From positions 62,001 to 126,000 of the forward strand of contig NZ_KN214137.1 of assembly GCF_000763055.1 (NCBI RefSeq): a stretch of DNA of 64,000 nucleotides, given 5' to 3'. The notes beneath the pieces are model-generated. The model was not told the DNA's origin. It was given only the letters and a program-made list of their open reading frames with translations, and searched no databases. Origin of the DNA: Collinsella sp. 4_8_47FAA (GTDB lineage: Bacteria; Actinomycetota; Coriobacteriia; Coriobacteriales; Coriobacteriaceae). Below are positions 9,672 through 18,159 of the stretch, one piece after another. The translations under genes were made by a program, and so were the position numbers. Position 1 is the first letter of the stretch, and every line of letters starts with the position of its first letter.

Positions 9672-10588
9672 TCGAAAGCACCTACCAGCTCGTTGATGTC
9701 CTTTACGCCCTGGGACTCGGCCCAGGCCTCGAGCTCATGCGCGATCTTGAGCGAAGCGCACGGATCGACGAAGTTGGCCATGCCAACCGACACGCAGGTG
9801 GCACCGGCCAGGATAAACTCGGCCGCATCCTCGCCGGTCATGACACCGCCGACACCGTTGATGGGGATATCGACGGCCTGGGCGACCTCCCAGACCATGC
9901 GCACGGCGATGTGGTGGCACAGCGGGCCCGAAAGGCCGCCCTTGGGCTTTGCCACGCGGGACTTGCGGGTATGGACGTCGATGGCCATGCCCTGGATGGA
10001 GTTAATGACCGAAAGGCCGTCGGCGCCGGCGGCTTCGAGGGCCTTGGCGATCTCGGCGACGTTGACCGGCGCCATCTTCACGAACAGCGGCTTATCGGTC
10101 ACCTTGCGGCAGGCAGCCATAACGGAAGAGGCGCCCTCGGGCGTAGAGCCCATGGCGGCACCGCCGGCGGCGATGTTGGGGCAGCTCACGTTGATCTCGT
10201 AGCCGGCAGCCCAGGGGCATAGCTCGACATACATCTCGAGCGCGCGCACAAACTCGTCAACGGAGTGGCCGGCAACCTGACAGATGACCTGGCAACCGTC
10301 CTTGGACAGTTGCTCGAGCCACGGGCCGGACTCGCGGGCAAAGGCGGCCACGCCGGGGTTCTGAAGGCCCACGGAGTTGATCATACCGCCGGGGATCTCG
10401 GCCATGCGGGGCGCGGGATTGCCGGGCCAGGGCTCGGCTGCGCAACCCTTGGTGGTGATGGCGCCCAGCTGGGAAACATCAAAGAAGTTCTGGAACTGCC
10501 AACCGTAGCCAAAGGTACCGGCTGCGGTGTTGATGGGGTTCTGCATCTTGACGCCGCCGAAATCGACGGCCATGTTCACGGTACCCAC
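9665..10588 (-). CDS. pyrD: Dihydroorotate dehydrogenase B, catalytic subunit
   Basis: FMN enzyme oxidising dihydroorotate to orotate; as a class 1B enzyme it passes electrons to PyrK and NAD+. Visible motifs are NPINTAAGTFGYG near the N-terminus, EINVSCPN and the active-site loop, VKMAP, and the FMN-phosphate region GVGGVMTGEDA. The start is ambiguous. A GTG at 10588 overlapping the pyrK TAG is chosen (307 residues), but GTG 10579 or ATG 10573 (MAVDFGG) would keep the whole conserved core. It is coupled to pyrK upstream and pyrF downstream. Confidence 0.93.
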   Translation of the reverse strand: MGTVNMAVDFGGVKMQNPINTAAGTFGYGWQFQNFFDVSQLGAITTKGCAAEPWPGNPAPRMAEIPGGMINSVGLQNPGVAAFARESGPWLEQLSKDGCQVICQVAGHSVDEFVRALEMYVELCPWAAGYEINVSCPNIAAGGAAMGSTPEGASSVMAACRKVTDKPLFVKMAPVNVAEIAKALEAAGADGLSVINSIQGMAIDVHTRKSRVAKPKGGLSGPLCHHIAVRMVWEVAQAVDIPINGVGGVMTGEDAAEFILAGATCVSVGMANFVDPCASLKIAHELEAWAESQGVKDINELVGAFEC

Positions 10589-11379
10589 TAGAAGACCACC
10601 ACCTTGGAAGCATCGAACACGGGGCCGCACATGCAGGCGCCCTTCATACCGTCAACCGTCTCGACATTGCAGGTGTTGCAGGCGCCAAAGCCACAGCTCA
10701 TCATGCGCTCGAGCGACACCTCACAGTACACACTGGCCTCAGCGGCAGCGGCGGCGACTTTCTTCATCATGACGGCGGGACCGCAGCTGGCTACGTAGTC
10801 GTAGCCGCCCTCGCCGAGCAGCTCGGCTGCCGGGTCGGTGCAAAAACCGTGCGTGCCGAGCGAGCCGTCGTCGGTGCAAACGTTGACCGTGGCGCCCAGC
10901 GCGCGGAACTCATCGACACCCACGGCCTTGGACGCGGTGCCAAAGCCCAGGCACACGTCGACGGCCACACCCTGCTCGGCAAGCTTGTCGGCAAGGCACA
11001 GCACGGGCGGAACACCGATGCCACCGGCGACGAGCAGGGCCTTCCTGGTGCCCTCGGGTACCATCCAGCCACGGCCACCGGGGCCCAGCAGGTTAGAGGT
11101 GGAGCCAGGGCCCATCTGGGACAAACGACGGGTATCGTCGCCCACGACGGCGTACCACAGCTCGACGGTGCCGGCCTCGGCGTCGGCGCGGTAGTAGCTC
11201 AGGGGCACGCGAAGCAGCGAGGACGCATCGCCGGGTACGGCGATGTTCACAAACTGACCGGGCTTGAGCGCACTTGCAAGCTTGGGGGCCGAGATGACGA
11301 GCGAGAAGATGCCATCGGCGATCTCCTGGTTCGAGACGACCTCGAAGTCGTGCATGCGTGCAGTGGAAGGTGTGGGCAT
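10588..11379 (-). CDS. pyrK: Dihydroorotate dehydrogenase B, electron-transfer subunit
   Basis: FAD and [2Fe-2S] subunit linking PyrD to NAD+. The 263-residue protein has a flavodoxin-reductase-like FAD domain (RVPLSYYRAD), an NAD-binding domain (LLVAGGIGVPPVLCLA) and a C-terminal cysteine cluster (CGFGACNTCN, then GACMCGP) that binds the iron-sulfur centre. Its presence next to pyrD fixes the dehydrogenase type as 1B. The ATG at 11379 has GGAGCG upstream; 92 non-coding bases separate it from pyrC. Confidence 0.94.
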   Translation of the reverse strand: MPTPSTARMHDFEVVSNQEIADGIFSLVISAPKLASALKPGQFVNIAVPGDASSLLRVPLSYYRADAEAGTVELWYAVVGDDTRRLSQMGPGSTSNLLGPGGRGWMVPEGTRKALLVAGGIGVPPVLCLADKLAEQGVAVDVCLGFGTASKAVGVDEFRALGATVNVCTDDGSLGTHGFCTDPAAELLGEGGYDYVASCGPAVMMKKVAAAAAEASVYCEVSLERMMSCGFGACNTCNVETVDGMKGACMCGPVFDASKVVVF

Positions 11380-11471
11380 AGACGCTCCAATCCCCCATGC
11401 GGTTGCATGGTCAAAACGAACAGAAAGCGCGGCACCGCAAGGGCACCGCGCACAAAAGCGATAAGGCTATG

Positions 11472-12761
11472 CTAGCAGATGCAGCCGTCGGCGAGCGTCT
11501 GCTTACCGCCGACAAACACATCGGTGGCACGACCGGTAAGCGTGCGGCCGGCAAAACCGGAGTTCTCGGCGCGCGACTCGTAACCGTCCTCGCCAACCGT
11601 CCAGGTGGCGGACGCGTCGAACACGGTCAGGTCGGCAACGGAGCCCGCCTTGACCTGAACCTGGTCGAGGCCCAGGATCTCACGCGGCTTGATGGCCATG
11701 AGCTCGACCATACGGCCCATGCTCATCTTGCCCGTGTTGACCAGCTCGGTGAGTACGAGCGACAGCGAGGTCTCGAGGCCGATCATGCCAAAGGGCGCAA
11801 GCTCGAACTCGCGGGCCTTCTCCCACGGGGTGTGGGGAGCGTGATCGGTGACGATAACGTCGACGGTGCCGTCGATGACGCCCTGACGGATGGCCTCGGC
11901 ATCCTCCTCGGTACGCAGCGGCGGGTTGACCTTGAGCGAAGTGTTGTAGGTCTCGTCCAGGTCGTTCTCGGTCAGGAACATGTGGTGCGGGGTGGCCTCG
12001 CAGGTAACCTGAACGCCAGCGGCCTTACCGTCACGCACGATCTCCAGACCATGGGCGGTGGAGATGTGCTGGATGTGCAGCTTGGCACCAGTCAGCTTGG
12101 CGATCTCGATGTCGCGGGCGATCTGGAGCTCCTCGCCGGCAGCCGGCCAACCCTCGAGAGCCAGACGGGTCGAGACCTTGCCCTCGTTGATCTGGCCGTG
12201 GCCGACCAGATCCTCGTCCTGGCAGTGGCTCATAAAGACCTTGCCGAACATCTTGCCGTAGTCCATGCAGCGACGGAGCATGCCCGCACCCTGCACGCCG
12301 CGACCGTCGTCGGTGAAGGCGACGGCGCCGTGGGCGACCATATCGCCCATCTCGGACATGGCCTCGCCCTTAAGACCGCGGGTCATGGCGCCCGACGGAT
12401 AGACGCGGCAGTGACCGACCTCGGCAGCACGGGACTTGACGAACTCCACGACAGTGCCGTTATCGGTGACGGGATCGGTGTTGGGCATGGAGCACACGCC
12501 GGTAAAGCCGCCCTTGGCAGCTGCGCGGGTACCGCTCTCGATGTCCTCTTTGACCTCGTAGCCGGGCTCGCGAAGGTGAACGTGCATATCCACCAGGCCG
12601 GGGACGAGGTACTTGCCGGAAAGGTCGCGGACCTCGGCTCCCTCGACGGCGAGATTCTCGCCGACCTCGGCGATCTTGTCGCCGTCAATCAGGACGTCAA
12701 CGACACCGTCAAGCTCGACGGACGGGTCGACGACGTGGGCATTCTTAAGAAGCAAGGCCAT
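11472..12761 (-). CDS. pyrC: Dihydroorotase
   Basis: Zinc amidohydrolase closing carbamoyl-aspartate to dihydroorotate. The 429-residue protein is a type I dihydroorotase with the metal motif DMHVHLREPG near residue 60, a GVCSMPNTDPVTD segment, a second metal-ligand region (HIQHIST) and VTDHAPH. ATG 12761 follows GGAGGTGCCGATA. The gene overlaps the end of pyrB by 17 bases. Confidence 0.95.
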   Translation of the reverse strand: MALLLKNAHVVDPSVELDGVVDVLIDGDKIAEVGENLAVEGAEVRDLSGKYLVPGLVDMHVHLREPGYEVKEDIESGTRAAAKGGFTGVCSMPNTDPVTDNGTVVEFVKSRAAEVGHCRVYPSGAMTRGLKGEAMSEMGDMVAHGAVAFTDDGRGVQGAGMLRRCMDYGKMFGKVFMSHCQDEDLVGHGQINEGKVSTRLALEGWPAAGEELQIARDIEIAKLTGAKLHIQHISTAHGLEIVRDGKAAGVQVTCEATPHHMFLTENDLDETYNTSLKVNPPLRTEEDAEAIRQGVIDGTVDVIVTDHAPHTPWEKAREFELAPFGMIGLETSLSLVLTELVNTGKMSMGRMVELMAIKPREILGLDQVQVKAGSVADLTVFDASATWTVGEDGYESRAENSGFAGRTLTGRATDVFVGGKQTLADGCIC

Positions 12762-13689
12762 TATCGGCACCTCCAAGCAGCAGATACAGGATAGCCATAC
12801 GCACGCAGATACCGGCGTAGACCTGCTCCAGGATGACGGAGCGTTGCGGGTGGTCGGCCATATAGGAGTCGAACTCGACGCCGCGGTTGATGGGGCCCGG
12901 GTGGCAGATGATCGCGTCGGGCTTCATGAGCTTCTCGCGGTCCTTAGTCAGGCCGAAGAGCTTGTGGTACTCGCGAATGGTCGGGAACGGGGCACCCTCG
13001 AGGCGCTCCTGCTGCACGCGCAGCATGTAGACGACGTCCAGCTCGGGCAGGACGGAATCGAGGTCGCTCGTCACGTGGTCGCAGCCCAGGACCTCGGGCG
13101 CCGGCGGCAGCAGCGTGCCGGGGGCGACGGCGTAGGTCTCGCAGCCCATGATCTTAAGGGCGGGGATCAGCGAGCCGCAAACGCGAGAGTGGGCGATATC
13201 GCCGACGACGGCGACCTTCAGACCGTGGAAGTCACCCTTGTGCTCCCAGATGGTGTACAGGTCGAGCAGGGCCTGCGTGGGATGGTTGTGCTTGCCGTCA
13301 CCGGCGCAGATGACGCTCGCGGGCGAGTTCTGGGTGACGATGTAGGGAGCACCGGCGTGCTTATCGCGTACGACGATGCAGTCGATCTTATAGGCGTTGA
13401 GGGTCTCGACGGTGTCGACAAGGCTCTCGCCCTTGACCGTGGAGGTCGAGGAGCCGCCAAAGTTAAGGCTGTCGGCCGAAAGACGCTTCTCGGCGAGCTC
13501 GAAAGAGCTGCGGGTGCGCGTCGAGGGCTCGTTGAACATGTTGACGATGGTCTTGCCCTTGAGCGTGGGGACCTTCTTGATGGCACGCTCGTTGACCTCG
13601 GAGAACGCCTTGGCGGTCTCGAGGATGAGCTTGATGTCCTCTTCGGAGTACTCGGTAATGTCGATCAGGTGCTTATGGTTGAACGCCAC
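12745..13689 (-). CDS. pyrB: Aspartate carbamoyltransferase catalytic subunit
   Basis: Condenses aspartate and carbamoyl phosphate, the first committed step of pyrimidine synthesis. The 314-residue protein has the carbamoyl-phosphate loop FNEPSTRTRSSFE, GDGKHNHPTQALLD and an HPGPINRGVE region. A GTG at 13689 (VAFNHKHLIDI) lies 11 bases after GGGAGG and just past the pyrR stop, so it is preferred over the GTG at 13701, which would overlap that ribosome-binding site. No pyrI regulatory subunit is adjacent, which fits control by the upstream leader and PyrR. Confidence 0.94.
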   Translation of the reverse strand: MAFNHKHLIDITEYSEEDIKLILETAKAFSEVNERAIKKVPTLKGKTIVNMFNEPSTRTRSSFELAEKRLSADSLNFGGSSTSTVKGESLVDTVETLNAYKIDCIVVRDKHAGAPYIVTQNSPASVICAGDGKHNHPTQALLDLYTIWEHKGDFHGLKVAVVGDIAHSRVCGSLIPALKIMGCETYAVAPGTLLPPAPEVLGCDHVTSDLDSVLPELDVVYMLRVQQERLEGAPFPTIREYHKLFGLTKDREKLMKPDAIICHPGPINRGVEFDSYMADHPQRSVILEQVYAGICVRMAILYLLLGGADNGLAS

Positions 13690-13693
13690 GGTA

Positions 13694-14406
<713 letters not shown>

Positions 14407-14532
14407 CTCGTACCCCTTTAATGGTCAAGGGATAGTGTAGCCAACCTCGAGCTTAATTGCGAGCATAAATACAGAGCAATCCGTAAACGGAGCCCAATGC
14501 TCCATAAACCTATATATATTTGTGGGACGAGC

Positions 14533-14561
14533 TTGAAAACGCACGCACGAGCTGGCATAAT
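14533..14561 (+). promoter_or_regulatory. Promoter-like sequence upstream of rpmB (distal)
   Basis: TTGAAA and CATAAT are separated by exactly 17 bases on the plus strand. This gives a transcript running ~160 bases before rpmB. No ORF or known RNA was recognised between it and rpmB; the stretch 14431-14730 otherwise holds only this and the proximal -10. Confidence 0.45.
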
Positions 14562-14666
14562 CCCCTCTGCTGCACGCAAATCGGATCTACGTCCAGGGCC
14601 GTGGCGTGGGCACTATCGCCAAAAGAGGAATATCTCTGTGTAGATAGCGCACAGGGAGCGACTTCT

Positions 14667-14676
14667 GTGCTATAGT
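14667..14676 (+). promoter_or_regulatory. Extended -10 promoter element of rpmB
   Basis: TGCTATAGT is an extended -10 element (TGnTATAGT) 55 bases before the rpmB start. No convincing -35 lies upstream, which is tolerated with an extended -10. Confidence 0.5.
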
Positions 14677-14730
14677 TCAGGCTTGTTTGTTAACGCGACA
14701 TGTTCGTTTGTCGCCCAAGGAGGGTCAGTT

Positions 14731-14919
14731 ATGTCCAAAGTTTGCGAAGTTTGCGGTAAGCACCCCGTTGCCGGTCGCTCCATCAGCCACTCTCACCGCG
14801 TCACCAACCGTAAGTTCCGCCCCAACATCCAACGCGTCTACGTCGTCGTCGATGGTCACCGTCGCAAGATGAACGTTTGCTCCACCTGCCTCAAGTCTGG
14901 CAAGGTTGCGCGCTCCTAA
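14731..14919 (+). CDS. rpmB: 50S ribosomal protein L28
   Basis: Large-subunit protein. The 62-residue product has two CxxC pairs (CEVC near residue 5 and CSTC near 53), so it is the zinc-binding C+ form. The core GRSISHSHRVTNRKFRPN is diagnostic. ATG 14731 is preceded by AAGGAGGG at the correct spacing; an upstream in-frame ATG at 14683 lies past the promoter -10 and lacks homology. The gene is monocistronic, with its own promoter and terminator. Confidence 0.95.
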   Translation: MSKVCEVCGKHPVAGRSISHSHRVTNRKFRPNIQRVYVVVDGHRRKMNVCSTCLKSGKVARS

Positions 14920-14987
14920 ATAAGGTCTTACCAACAAGTACCTCGGACTCTCCGGGTCAAAGACCTCGCGTTCACATAGAACTTACC

Positions 14988-15020
14988 AAAGGCGCTCTCC
15001 CCTACGGAGGGCGCCTTTTT
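14988..15020 (+). terminator. Intrinsic terminator of rpmB
   Basis: AAAGGCGCTCTCC pairs with GGAGGGCGCCTTT around a 5-base loop, followed by TTTTT on the plus strand, 69 bases after the rpmB stop. Confidence 0.88.
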
Positions 15021-15023
15021 GCA

Positions 15024-15268
15024 CTCATTGGGGACAGACTTACATGAGGGTTTGCAGATATCAAAGGGATCATAGCCCAGCTGATATGCCTTATAACTAA
15101 CGGTACGCCTCGAGCGAGTCGAGCGCACCTTTCACGGGATTAAGATGAATATAGTCGAGCAGCTGCACCACCTGTGTGTCCGACTCAACAGCGACCCGCG
15201 AATAGCGATTATCAAACAGATGCCCCGTTTTCCCATTGAAATACTCATGTAAGTCTGTCCCCAATGAG
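15024..15268. mobile_element. 245-bp inverted-repeat element (IS200/REP-type transposase relic)
   Basis: Two perfect 25-bp inverted repeats (CTCATTGGGGACAGACTTAC + ATGAG at 15024-15048; its complement at 15244-15268) flank a segment whose minus strand encodes a fragment of a Y1/REP-associated tyrosine transposase. No target duplication was recognised just outside the repeats. It looks like a decayed, MITE-like derivative between rpmB and adhE. Apart from it and the adhE promoter region, 14920-15422 holds no gene. Confidence 0.7.
15049..15267 (-). pseudogene. Fragment of IS200-like (REP-associated tyrosine) transposase
   Basis: The minus frame from the right inverted repeat reads YFNGKTGHLFDNRYSRVAVE, then DTQVVQLLDYIHLNPVKGAL and a stop at 15097-15099. 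GHLFxNRY and YIHLNPV are characteristic of the C-terminal half of the Y1_Tnp/RAYT family. A continuation (SYKAYQLGYDPFD) lies in another frame after the stop, so there is a frameshift. The catalytic HUH motif and N-terminal half are absent, so it cannot be an active transposase. Confidence 0.72.
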
Positions 15269-15300
15269 CAAGGCGATGCAGCAGGCCGATAGTTATTTGT

Positions 15301-15330
15301 TAAAACGCTTCAGTTTATTGAAGCGTTTTA
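15301..15330. promoter_or_regulatory. Perfect 12-bp palindrome upstream of adhE
   Basis: TAAAACGCTTCA is repeated as its exact complement after a 6-base centre, 93 bases before adhE and 44 bases before the adhE -10. It carries no T tract on either side strong enough for a terminator. It suggests an operator for a dimeric or tetrameric repressor or activator of adhE. The AAACGCTT halves resemble LacI-family half-sites, but that is inference. Confidence 0.5.
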
Positions 15331-15373
15331 GTTTGTCTTTTACGGGAATCTGACCGTTCACCGAATTATTTCT

Positions 15374-15382
15374 TGCTATCAT
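15374..15382 (+). promoter_or_regulatory. Extended -10 promoter element of adhE
   Basis: TGCTATCAT is an extended -10 (TGnTATCAT). The start codon lies 40 bases downstream with AAGGAG at 15411-15416. No strong -35 is seen, which fits an activated promoter. Confidence 0.5.
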
Positions 15383-15422
15383 GCAAGGCGTAGGGTAAAT
15401 CTCCGATCGCAAGGAGACACAA

Positions 15423-18071
15423 ATGGTGAAAAAGTCACCGGAAAACACTACTCCCGCAATTGTGGACAACGTAGAGGCGCTTGAGGCCAAGCTCGCTCAG
15501 ATGCGAGAGGCCCAGGCGCTTTTTGCTACGTACACGCAGGAGCAGGTCGACAAGATCTTCTATGAGGCCGCCATGGCCGCCAACAAGGCTCGTATCCCGT
15601 TGGCGAAGATGGCCATCGAGGAGACCGGCCGCGGCGTTCTTGAGGACAAGGTCATCAAGAACCACTACGCCGCAGAGTACATCTACAACGCTTACAAGAA
15701 CACCAAGACCTGTGGTGTCCTGGAGCGCGACGAGGCTTACGGCATCACCAAGATCGCCGAGCCCATCGGCATCGTGGGCGCCGTCATCCCGACGACCAAC
15801 CCCACCTCCACCGCGATCTTCAAGACGCTGATCTGCCTGAAGACCCGCAACGCCATCATCATCTCCCCGCACCCGGCTGCCGCCAAGTGCACCATCGCCG
15901 CCGCCAAGCTCGTGCTTGACGCCGCCGTCAAGGCCGGCGCCCCCGAGGGCATCATCGGCTGGGTCGATGTCCCCTCCATCGAGCTGACTAACATGGTCAT
16001 GCGCGACGTCGACATCATCCTCGCCACCGGTGGCCCGGGCATGGTCAAGGCCGCTTACTCCTCGGGCAAGCCCGCCCTGGGCGTTGGCGCCGGTAACACC
16101 CCGGTCGTCATCGACGACACCGCCGACGTGCTGCTCGCCGTCAACTCCATCATCCACTCCAAGACCTTCGACAACGGCATGATCTGCGCTTCCGAGCAGT
16201 CCGTGACCGTAATCGACAGCATCTATGACCAGGTTAAGGCCGAGTTCCAGAAGCGCGGCTGCTACTTCGTCAAGCAGGGTGCCGAGATGGAGGCCCTGCG
16301 TGCCGCCATGTTCAAGAACGGCGCTCTCGATCACCGCATCCCCGGCATGGCCGCTGCCAAGATCGCCGAGCTCGCCGGCATCGAGGTTCCCGCCAAGACC
16401 AAGATCCTGATCGCCGAGGTCACCTCCACCGACCCCGCCAAGGAGGAGTTCTCCCACGAGAAGCTCTCCCCGGTCCTGGCCATGTACCACGCCAAGGACT
16501 TCCAGGAGGCCGTCGACAAGGCCGAGCACCTCGTGCTCGCCGGTGGCCCGGGCCACACCGCCTCTCTGTACGTGCACCCCGCCCAGGCCGAGAAGATCAG
16601 CCTGTTCGAGCACGTCATGAAGGCCTGCCGTATCGTCATCAACACCCCGTCCTCGCACGGCGGCATCGGTGACCTGTACAACTTTGGCATGAAGCCGTCT
16701 CTGACCCTGGGCTGCGGCTCCTGGGGCGGCAACTCCGTCTCCGAGAACGTTGGGGTGAAGCACTTGATCAACGTTAAGACTGTGGCCGAGCGCCGTGAGA
16801 ACATGCTGTGGTTCCGCGCTCCCGAGAAGGTCTACTTCAAGAAGGGTTCCACGCCCGTCGCCCTCGACGAGCTGGGCAACGTCATGGGCAAGAAGCGCGC
16901 CTTCATCGTCACCGACCAGTTCCTCTTCAAGAATGGCAACACCCGCGCCATCGAGGCCAAGCTCGACGAGATGGGCATCGCCCACGACTGCTTCTACGAC
17001 GTCGAGCCCGATCCGTCGCTGCAGTGCGCACGTCGCGGCGCCAAGCAGATGGCTCTCTTTGAGCCGGACGTCATCATCGCCGTCGGCGGTGGCTCCGCTA
17101 TGGACGCCGGCAAGATCATGTGGATGATGTACGAGCACCCCGAGTGCAAGTTTGAGGACATGGCCATGGACTTCATGGACATCCGCAAGCGTATCTTCAC
17201 CTTCCCCGAGATGGGCAAGAAGGCCTACTTCGTCGCCGTCCCGACCTCCTCGGGTACCGGCTCCGAGTGCACGCCGTTCGCCATCATCACCGACAAGGAG
17301 ACCGGCATCAAGTGGCCGCTCGCCGACTACGCGCTGCTCCCCAACATGGCTATCGTCGACGCCGACAACTGCATGACCGCCCCGCGCGGCCTGACCGCTG
17401 CCTCCGGCATCGACGTCATGACCCACGCCATCGAGTCCTACGTCTCCATCATGGCTTCCGACTACACCAAGGGCCTCTCCGAGCGCGCTGCCAAGCTCGT
17501 CTTCGTGAACCTGCCCTCCAGCTTCACGAACGGCGCCAAGGACCCGCACGCCCGCGAGGAGATGCACAACGCCTCCTGCATGGCCGGTATGGCCTTCGCC
17601 AACGCCTTCCTGGGCCTCAACCACTCCATGGCCCACAAGCTCGGCGCTTTCCATCACCTGCCCCACGGCCTCGCAAACGCTGTCATCCTGACCCGCGTCA
17701 TGCGCTACAACGCCGCCGAGGCTCCCGTCAAGATGGGTACCTTCTCCCAGTATCCTTACCCCAACGCGCTGCACAACTACGCCGAGATGGCCAAGTACTG
17801 CGGCATCGAGGGCAAGGACGACAAGGAGGTCTTCGAGAACTTCATCACGAAGCTCGAAGAGCTCAAGGACTTCATCGGCGTCAAGAAGACCATCGCTGAC
17901 TACGGTGTTGACGAGCAGTACTTCCTCGACACCCTCGACGAAATGACCGAGCAGGCATTCAACGACCAGTGCACCGGCGCCAACCCGCGCTACCCGCTCA
18001 TGAGCGAGATCAAGGAGCTCTACCTGGACGCCTACTACGGCCGCGAGCCCCAGGATTACGCCGTCTGCTAG
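15423..18071 (+). CDS. adhE: Bifunctional acetaldehyde-CoA / alcohol dehydrogenase (AdhE)
   Basis: Converts acetyl-CoA to acetaldehyde and then ethanol, reoxidising two NADH in anaerobic fermentation; it forms spirosome filaments in other bacteria. The 882-residue protein is full length. The N-terminal aldehyde dehydrogenase domain has catalytic Cys255 in MICASEQSV, and a linker follows at about 440-460. The C-terminal iron-dependent alcohol dehydrogenase has GGGSAMDAGK near 555, GSGSECTPF near 611 and metal ligands in NHSMAHKLGAFHHLPHG near 733-749. ATG follows AAGGAGACACAA. It has its own promoter region with a palindrome and a terminator-like hairpin after it. The complementary strand is open over nearly the same length, a codon-bias artefact. 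Confidence 0.97.
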   Translation: MVKKSPENTTPAIVDNVEALEAKLAQMREAQALFATYTQEQVDKIFYEAAMAANKARIPLAKMAIEETGRGVLEDKVIKNHYAAEYIYNAYKNTKTCGVLERDEAYGITKIAEPIGIVGAVIPTTNPTSTAIFKTLICLKTRNAIIISPHPAAAKCTIAAAKLVLDAAVKAGAPEGIIGWVDVPSIELTNMVMRDVDIILATGGPGMVKAAYSSGKPALGVGAGNTPVVIDDTADVLLAVNSIIHSKTFDNGMICASEQSVTVIDSIYDQVKAEFQKRGCYFVKQGAEMEALRAAMFKNGALDHRIPGMAAAKIAELAGIEVPAKTKILIAEVTSTDPAKEEFSHEKLSPVLAMYHAKDFQEAVDKAEHLVLAGGPGHTASLYVHPAQAEKISLFEHVMKACRIVINTPSSHGGIGDLYNFGMKPSLTLGCGSWGGNSVSENVGVKHLINVKTVAERRENMLWFRAPEKVYFKKGSTPVALDELGNVMGKKRAFIVTDQFLFKNGNTRAIEAKLDEMGIAHDCFYDVEPDPSLQCARRGAKQMALFEPDVIIAVGGGSAMDAGKIMWMMYEHPECKFEDMAMDFMDIRKRIFTFPEMGKKAYFVAVPTSSGTGSECTPFAIITDKETGIKWPLADYALLPNMAIVDADNCMTAPRGLTAASGIDVMTHAIESYVSIMASDYTKGLSERAAKLVFVNLPSSFTNGAKDPHAREEMHNASCMAGMAFANAFLGLNHSMAHKLGAFHHLPHGLANAVILTRVMRYNAAEAPVKMGTFSQYPYPNALHNYAEMAKYCGIEGKDDKEVFENFITKLEELKDFIGVKKTIADYGVDEQYFLDTLDEMTEQAFNDQCTGANPRYPLMSEIKELYLDAYYGREPQDYAVC

Positions 18072-18088
18072 TTTTAGCACGGTTTTTA

Positions 18089-18127
18089 ACGGCGGGGGTG
18101 CACGGGTGTTTCACACACCCCCGCCGT
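18089..18127 (+). terminator. Hairpin downstream of adhE
   Basis: ACGGCGGGGGTG pairs perfectly with CACCCCCGCCGT around a 15-base loop, followed by CGCTTCTATC. The T tract is poor, so readthrough into the next gene is possible. Confidence 0.6.
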
Positions 18128-18159
18128 CGCTTCTATCGCATCGTTGAAAGGATGCAACC

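Noticed and set aside
15301..15330. Rex operator for adhE
   Set aside because: The palindrome TAAAACGCTTCA does not fit the Rex consensus (TTGTGA-type arms), so no Rex site is claimed.
15435..18080. Full-length open frame antisense to adhE (881 codons)
   Set aside because: It mirrors adhE codon for codon, is low in recognised motifs and arises because G/C-rich third positions avoid stops on the complementary strand. adhE itself has all motifs, a ribosome-binding site and a promoter.
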